Source: Gnetum montanum | Taxonomy: Eukaryota > Streptophyta > Gnetopsida > Gnetales > Gnetaceae | Assembly (NCBI GenBank): GCA_015680685.1 | Contig: MNCI01034304.1 | Location: 30,489 to 94,488 of the forward strand | Length of the DNA: 64,000 bases | Reading direction: 5' to 3' | Shown here: positions 60,402-64,000 of the stretch, piece by piece | Position numbering within the stretch: the stretch's first letter is position 1 | Layout of the letters: each line of letters starts with the position of its first letter | Translations under genes and position numbers: made by a program | The notes under the pieces: model-generated | The model's database searches: none | The model's input: the letters and a program-made list of their open reading frames with translations, nothing else | What the model was told of the DNA's origin: nothing

Positions 60402-60420
60402 TCCCTAGCAACGGTGCCAA
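60402..60420 (-). promoter_or_regulatory. Element X primer-binding site (tRNA-Asp-like)
   Basis: TTGGCACCGTTGCTAGGGA (minus) follows the 5' LTR, close to the tRNA-Asp complement. Confidence 0.75.
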
Positions 60421-61271
60421 TGATGAGTGGTAAGTTATCCCTATGCCCAACCATATGAAAATGAGCATTTACGGGCAATCTAGTCGAACTCTAAGGATTA
60501 AGTGCTTATGCACTTACACAGAACAAGGATGGGTTATGCAATCGTTGTCTTCCCAAGCTTACTTGTAAGGCACAATTGTATGGTTAAGTAATCTTGAGGT
60601 ATATGATTTTTATGTTTTTTTATGTTTTATGTTCCTAGTGCTTAAAGTGGAGAAATCAAATAATTTAATAAATAATTTGATTTAACTAGTTAACTATTCT
60701 CTAACTAGTCCTAACACTAGCATCCATTCCCACTCGTTGGACACATCCTGAACCAGTGTAGCACTATTGGGATTACCAAACACTAGTTGTTACTGGGTTA
60801 CCAAGTGTTCCACGTATGCTTGAAGTGGTTGTACTGAGTGTGCTAATTTGTTGAAAATTAACACTTTAATAGAAATAACATTAATTAACTAATGAGAGTA
60901 GCAAATAACATTAAATAATAATTAAATGAAATAATTAAGCTATTCTGAATGTTGCAAGCTTTATCACAAAGTTTGTCTTTATTTTTGAACACAAGGTGTG
61001 CTTAGGTACACAATGCTCAAATAAAGATCCATTCACTTTATGACTCATACTATGGGCACTCAGAAATAATTCTAACTCTGGGAAGGAAAAACTACAAGAG
61101 TTTGGCTAAGGGGCTAAGAAAACTAATTGTGAAATCAAGTGCCCTCATCTCTTATTTATAGGTGATGATACAAGTTCTGATATCATGTGTTCAATATCGC
61201 TTTAACACCTCCAATATCACGTACCCAATATCAAGGGTTTGATATCGTGGGTCTGATATCGTGACTCATCA
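60421..61271 (-). repeat. Element X 5' LTR
   Basis: 851 bp, TGATGAGTGG to ..GACTCATCA. The TATA-like TATAAATAAG (minus) lies at about 61150-61162, with the GATATCG-type array beyond it toward 61271. Confidence 0.9.
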
Positions 61272-61276
61272 CTAAT

Positions 61277-62250
61277 TCTAAAGCAAATTCCATAAAGGAA
61301 CTAAAATTTAGTTCAACAATGATTGTGGACATGATTGATCTTCTTGGATGGCCTGGAGGGAATTTGGTGACAATGTGAATCACTATCCTTGTTTAGGTGC
61401 TTGTGGAATTTCTGCCTCTCCTTGGGTTGAGTACTATGTAGCAGGAGTTTCTTGATAAATGTTGTATGATTGAGCTTCCTTCTCTACATGTTCTACTTGT
61501 GGGGTTTATTCCCCTACTCAGCCTCTCCCACGACCTCTTGCTCTTTTGCTCCTGTGTTATGAAGGTCCTCCTTCTAGTATCATCTTTGGGGTCATCTGCA
61601 ATCAATGAGGGTTTGGAATTATTAGGGTGTTTCTATCAATTCTTAATAGTTCTTTACCTTAATCATACCCTTGGTTAGATGAAGTTCTTATCTTATTACA
61701 ATTGCAGAGTTCAAAAAATTTTCAAAGAGGAACCCCTTAGGTGTTATATCTTAAAGTTACTTATGACATTCTATAATTTTCCTTGCTTATTATGGCCTAA
61801 AATAGTTAATATGATCTATTAGGAGTATTATTTGAATCTTTCTAGCCTTAGTTTGATTGATTAAATTTAAGGTTCTTATTATCTCCTTGTACTTGCACTT
61901 TATAAGATCTTCCAAGCATTAGGAATTTGAGAATCAAATTTTCATATTTTCATTTGCTTATATCATGCAATGCACCCCCCACAACTAAGTTGATTGCTCT
62001 AGGATCACCAAGATTTAAGAATTTTGGAAATTAGAGCTACAAGGCTGAAGTTATGGCCTCTTCGGAAGCTAGTGTGCAAGAGGGTTGAGGAAAAACTGCA
62101 AAAACTTCTCTTACTACAAAATGAAGATGTGAAAAATTTCAAAAAATCCCATGCGTATATATACTATTTTTTTGTGTGCGACATCATAGATCCAACATCA
62201 TAAATATGACATTGTAGCCGCCTACGACATCATGACTACGACATCAACAT
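61277..62250 (-). other. LTR-like or anonymous flank right of X
   Basis: No intact gene. A Lys/Arg-rich frame at 61605-61393 (minus) is unassigned. At 62190-62243 five RACATCA-like units precede (on minus) a TATATATA box near 62160, a layout like the family's LTR promoter, so this may be a very diverged LTR. Confidence 0.4.
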
Positions 62251-62940
62251 TAAAAAGTGTTGGTACATTTAGCCATTTCATGGAATAGCAAAGGTGATAA
62301 AATATGAATAAGCCATAGAAGATAAATAAAATATATATATATATGATGGTTGTGTACTATTGATATTTTAATACCAGAGGTTTCATGTGGAAATTTGTTG
62401 AGTGAAGATATAGTGTTTCCACTTTCAAATGATGATACCAAGAAAAGGAAAATTTATCATGCTCCTGTGTGATGGGAAGATTGAAAAGAGAATTGAAAAG
62501 GTTTATCCATTAAAAAGAGCAACCTTGTTCATGAATACATCAATAAGAAATTAAAATCAACCTTATAAAAGTCACCATTGTAAGATTTGAATGACGTTTT
62601 TACGGTAAAGAGAAGTTCCAGCCACTGTATGCGTTGGAAGAAAAAAATAAATGAAATTGCTGTGGCTGAAATTGTGCCCCACACAAAGTGGCTTTGAAGA
62701 TGGAGAACAGAGGATGGAGAACAGATTGATGAATTCATGGTCATTTTCTCTGATTAATTTTTCTCCTATTTTCGATTTAACTCCCGTATTTAATGGCCCT
62801 TGGATGAAGTTGCAGACTATGTATTATTTTGTTTCACCTTCATTTTCTGTGGTTAGAAATTCCACAATAAACATTCAAACATAGTCCAAGCGTCTCCTAC
62901 TGCAACTAACAGAAAAATAGTTCAGAAAAATGCTTGTTCT
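62251..62940. other. Intergenic, nothing recognised
   Basis: Includes an (AT)n run at about 62331-62344. Short frames on both strands lack homology. Confidence 0.4.
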
Positions 62941-62944
62941 TTCA

Positions 62945-63660
62945 TCAAATCATGTTTTAACCAGAGCAGCAGAAGTGCAGAACCGCCAACCACGCAGTGC
63001 TTATCACGGCATAGGCGGGCACCAAAAAAAAGAAAAAAAGACAACCGCCATCGCCATGGGCACGGCCAAATCCCTGAAGGACAAAANTAACCGCCATCGC
63101 CATGGGCACGGCCAAATCCCTGAAGGACAAAACCCCTTCGCCGTGGATGCAGTAGCAAAGAAAAAAAATGAAACACTCGCCCACACGCAGAGACAGAATC
63201 ACGTTTTGTTCTTTATCTTCAAATCACCCTCTTCTCCAGCATTGCCGCGGCAAAAGTAAGCTCTTGTTCTACCCGATAATCCGCGTTGGTAGCGTCACTG
63301 TTCTACCACCAAACCCTACCCGCCTTAGCATTGTTTTTAAACAATTCGACGAATTTCGCTGCGCCCTTGGAGAATACAGAAACAGGGTAATTGCTACAAC
63401 AAGATTGAAAACAGAAACAACATCATAACCGGGAACTGATTTTGAAATTTCAGGCGGTGAAAAATGGTAATCACAAATGTCATTCGCCCCTGGAACCTGT
63501 AATCTGAAACAGCAGCCATGCCCGATGCCGAAGCATTCGATATTGCATACCGATCCACAGAATGCAGCAGCAAAGACACGAAGGCACGCTAAGGCAGGTG
63601 TATAACCGAATCCGCAGAGCAAGAGATATTTCAACTGATGTTGGAGTTGCAGTTTAAACC
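62945..63660. other. GC-richer island, possible gene edge
   Basis: Visibly richer in G+C and CpG than its AT-rich neighbours. Overlapping frames exist on both strands: 121 residues on minus (63634-63269) and 86 on plus (63168-63428). None shows a domain I recognise. It could be a promoter with 5' untranslated exon, but strand and gene cannot be assigned. Confidence 0.35.
63043..63132. repeat. 44-bp perfect duplication around a single N
   Basis: 63043-63086 and 63089-63132 are identical 44-mers (AACCGCC...GGACAAAA) separated by N at 63087 and one T. This is the signature of unmerged contig ends. Confidence 0.85.
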
Positions 63661-64000
63661 ATCGCTGAAACTTACCAATAATTTAATTATTCCAAGTGAC
63701 AGGTTGAAGACTTACCTTTAATTTAATTTAATTATTCCAAGTCTTAAAACATTCTTAAAACATTATTTTTCCAACATTATTATATATAAGTTACTTCTCA
63801 TAAAATATTTGCAATATTTGTAATGTTAGATTACATAAAATATTTATAATATTATATAAAATTTATGATATTTACAAATATTAATATTAGCATAAATTCC
63901 TCCTAACTTTATGTATAACTTCCTAACTTCTTAACTACATAACTTCCTCCTAACTAAATGGGTAAGTTGTAACCTCCCTACTTGGGAGAAAAGTTAGCTA
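63661..64000. other. AT-rich end of window with short direct repeats
   Basis: TTTAATTTAATTATTCCAAG-like blocks near 63676 and 63717, then repeated TAACTTCCTAACT-type units (63895-63955). No gene. Confidence 0.5.

Larger units (their letters stand above)
43372..61271 (-). mobile_element. Element X: full-length Athila/Tat-like Ty3 retrotransposon, TSD ctaat, carrying W and V
   Basis: LTRs of 851 bp each (43372-44222, 60421-61271) are flanked by ctaat (43367-43371, 61272-61276). On minus: 5' LTR, primer site, gag, protease, RT, RNase H, integrase, then a 3' region interrupted by W, polypurine tract (44223-44232) and 3' LTR. Without W the element is about 9.9 kb, a normal size for Athila/Tat types. 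Frameshifts, stops and catalytic substitutions show it is inactive. Confidence 0.9.

Overview
The window is nuclear DNA of a seed plant. Two split plant genes with canonical GT-AG introns lie among long AT-rich gene-poor stretches and decayed retroelements. A nearly 8 kb intron, old solo LTRs and deeply nested Athila/Tat-like Ty3 elements would suit a gymnosperm, but the species cannot be told from the sequence. No CRISPR array, operon, rRNA or functional tRNA gene was seen.

Left third (1-24770). The 3' part of a plant NST1-like 'stress response' protein gene runs on + from before base 1 to 10740. It has three exons in the window; the last encodes only the conserved C-terminus and lies beyond a 7,962-bp intron. 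That intron holds a 2.67-kb solo LTR with an intact 5-bp target duplication, inserted in a 45-bp tandem repeat, and an RTE-type LINE 3' fragment. 10741-18989 has no gene I can support. A BTB/POZ gene resembling Arabidopsis At3g56230 is complete on the minus strand (21588-18990, three exons, 265 aa), with a tRNA-derived SINE in its large intron.

Right two thirds (24776-61276) are a nested pile of one Ty3 family: LTRs of about 0.76-1.0 kb starting TGATG and mostly ending CTCATCA, tRNA-Asp-like primer sites, and 5-bp target duplications. U (24776-31716, minus) has gag and protease but shows no reverse transcriptase, RNase H or integrase. Y is an older minus-strand LTR (from 32483) split by the decayed full-length element Z (about 32755-42242, plus). 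X (43372-61271, minus) is full-length but broken. X contains W (45670-53629, plus), again gag-protease only. W's gag contains the solo LTR V (48503-49499). So insertion is three levels deep (X, W, V), and possibly four if X landed in Y.

Right end (61277-64000): LTR-like or anonymous sequence, a GC-richer island at about 62950-63650 that may be a gene edge, and an assembly join where 44 bp are repeated on both sides of a single N.

The most interesting material is the shared architecture of the Ty3 family: gag-protease derivatives beside full-length relatives, a second polypurine-tract copy at a near-constant distance from the 3' LTR, an ORF-like segment between the two tracts, a palindromic GATATCGC array before the LTR TATA box, and an unusual zinc-knuckle motif.
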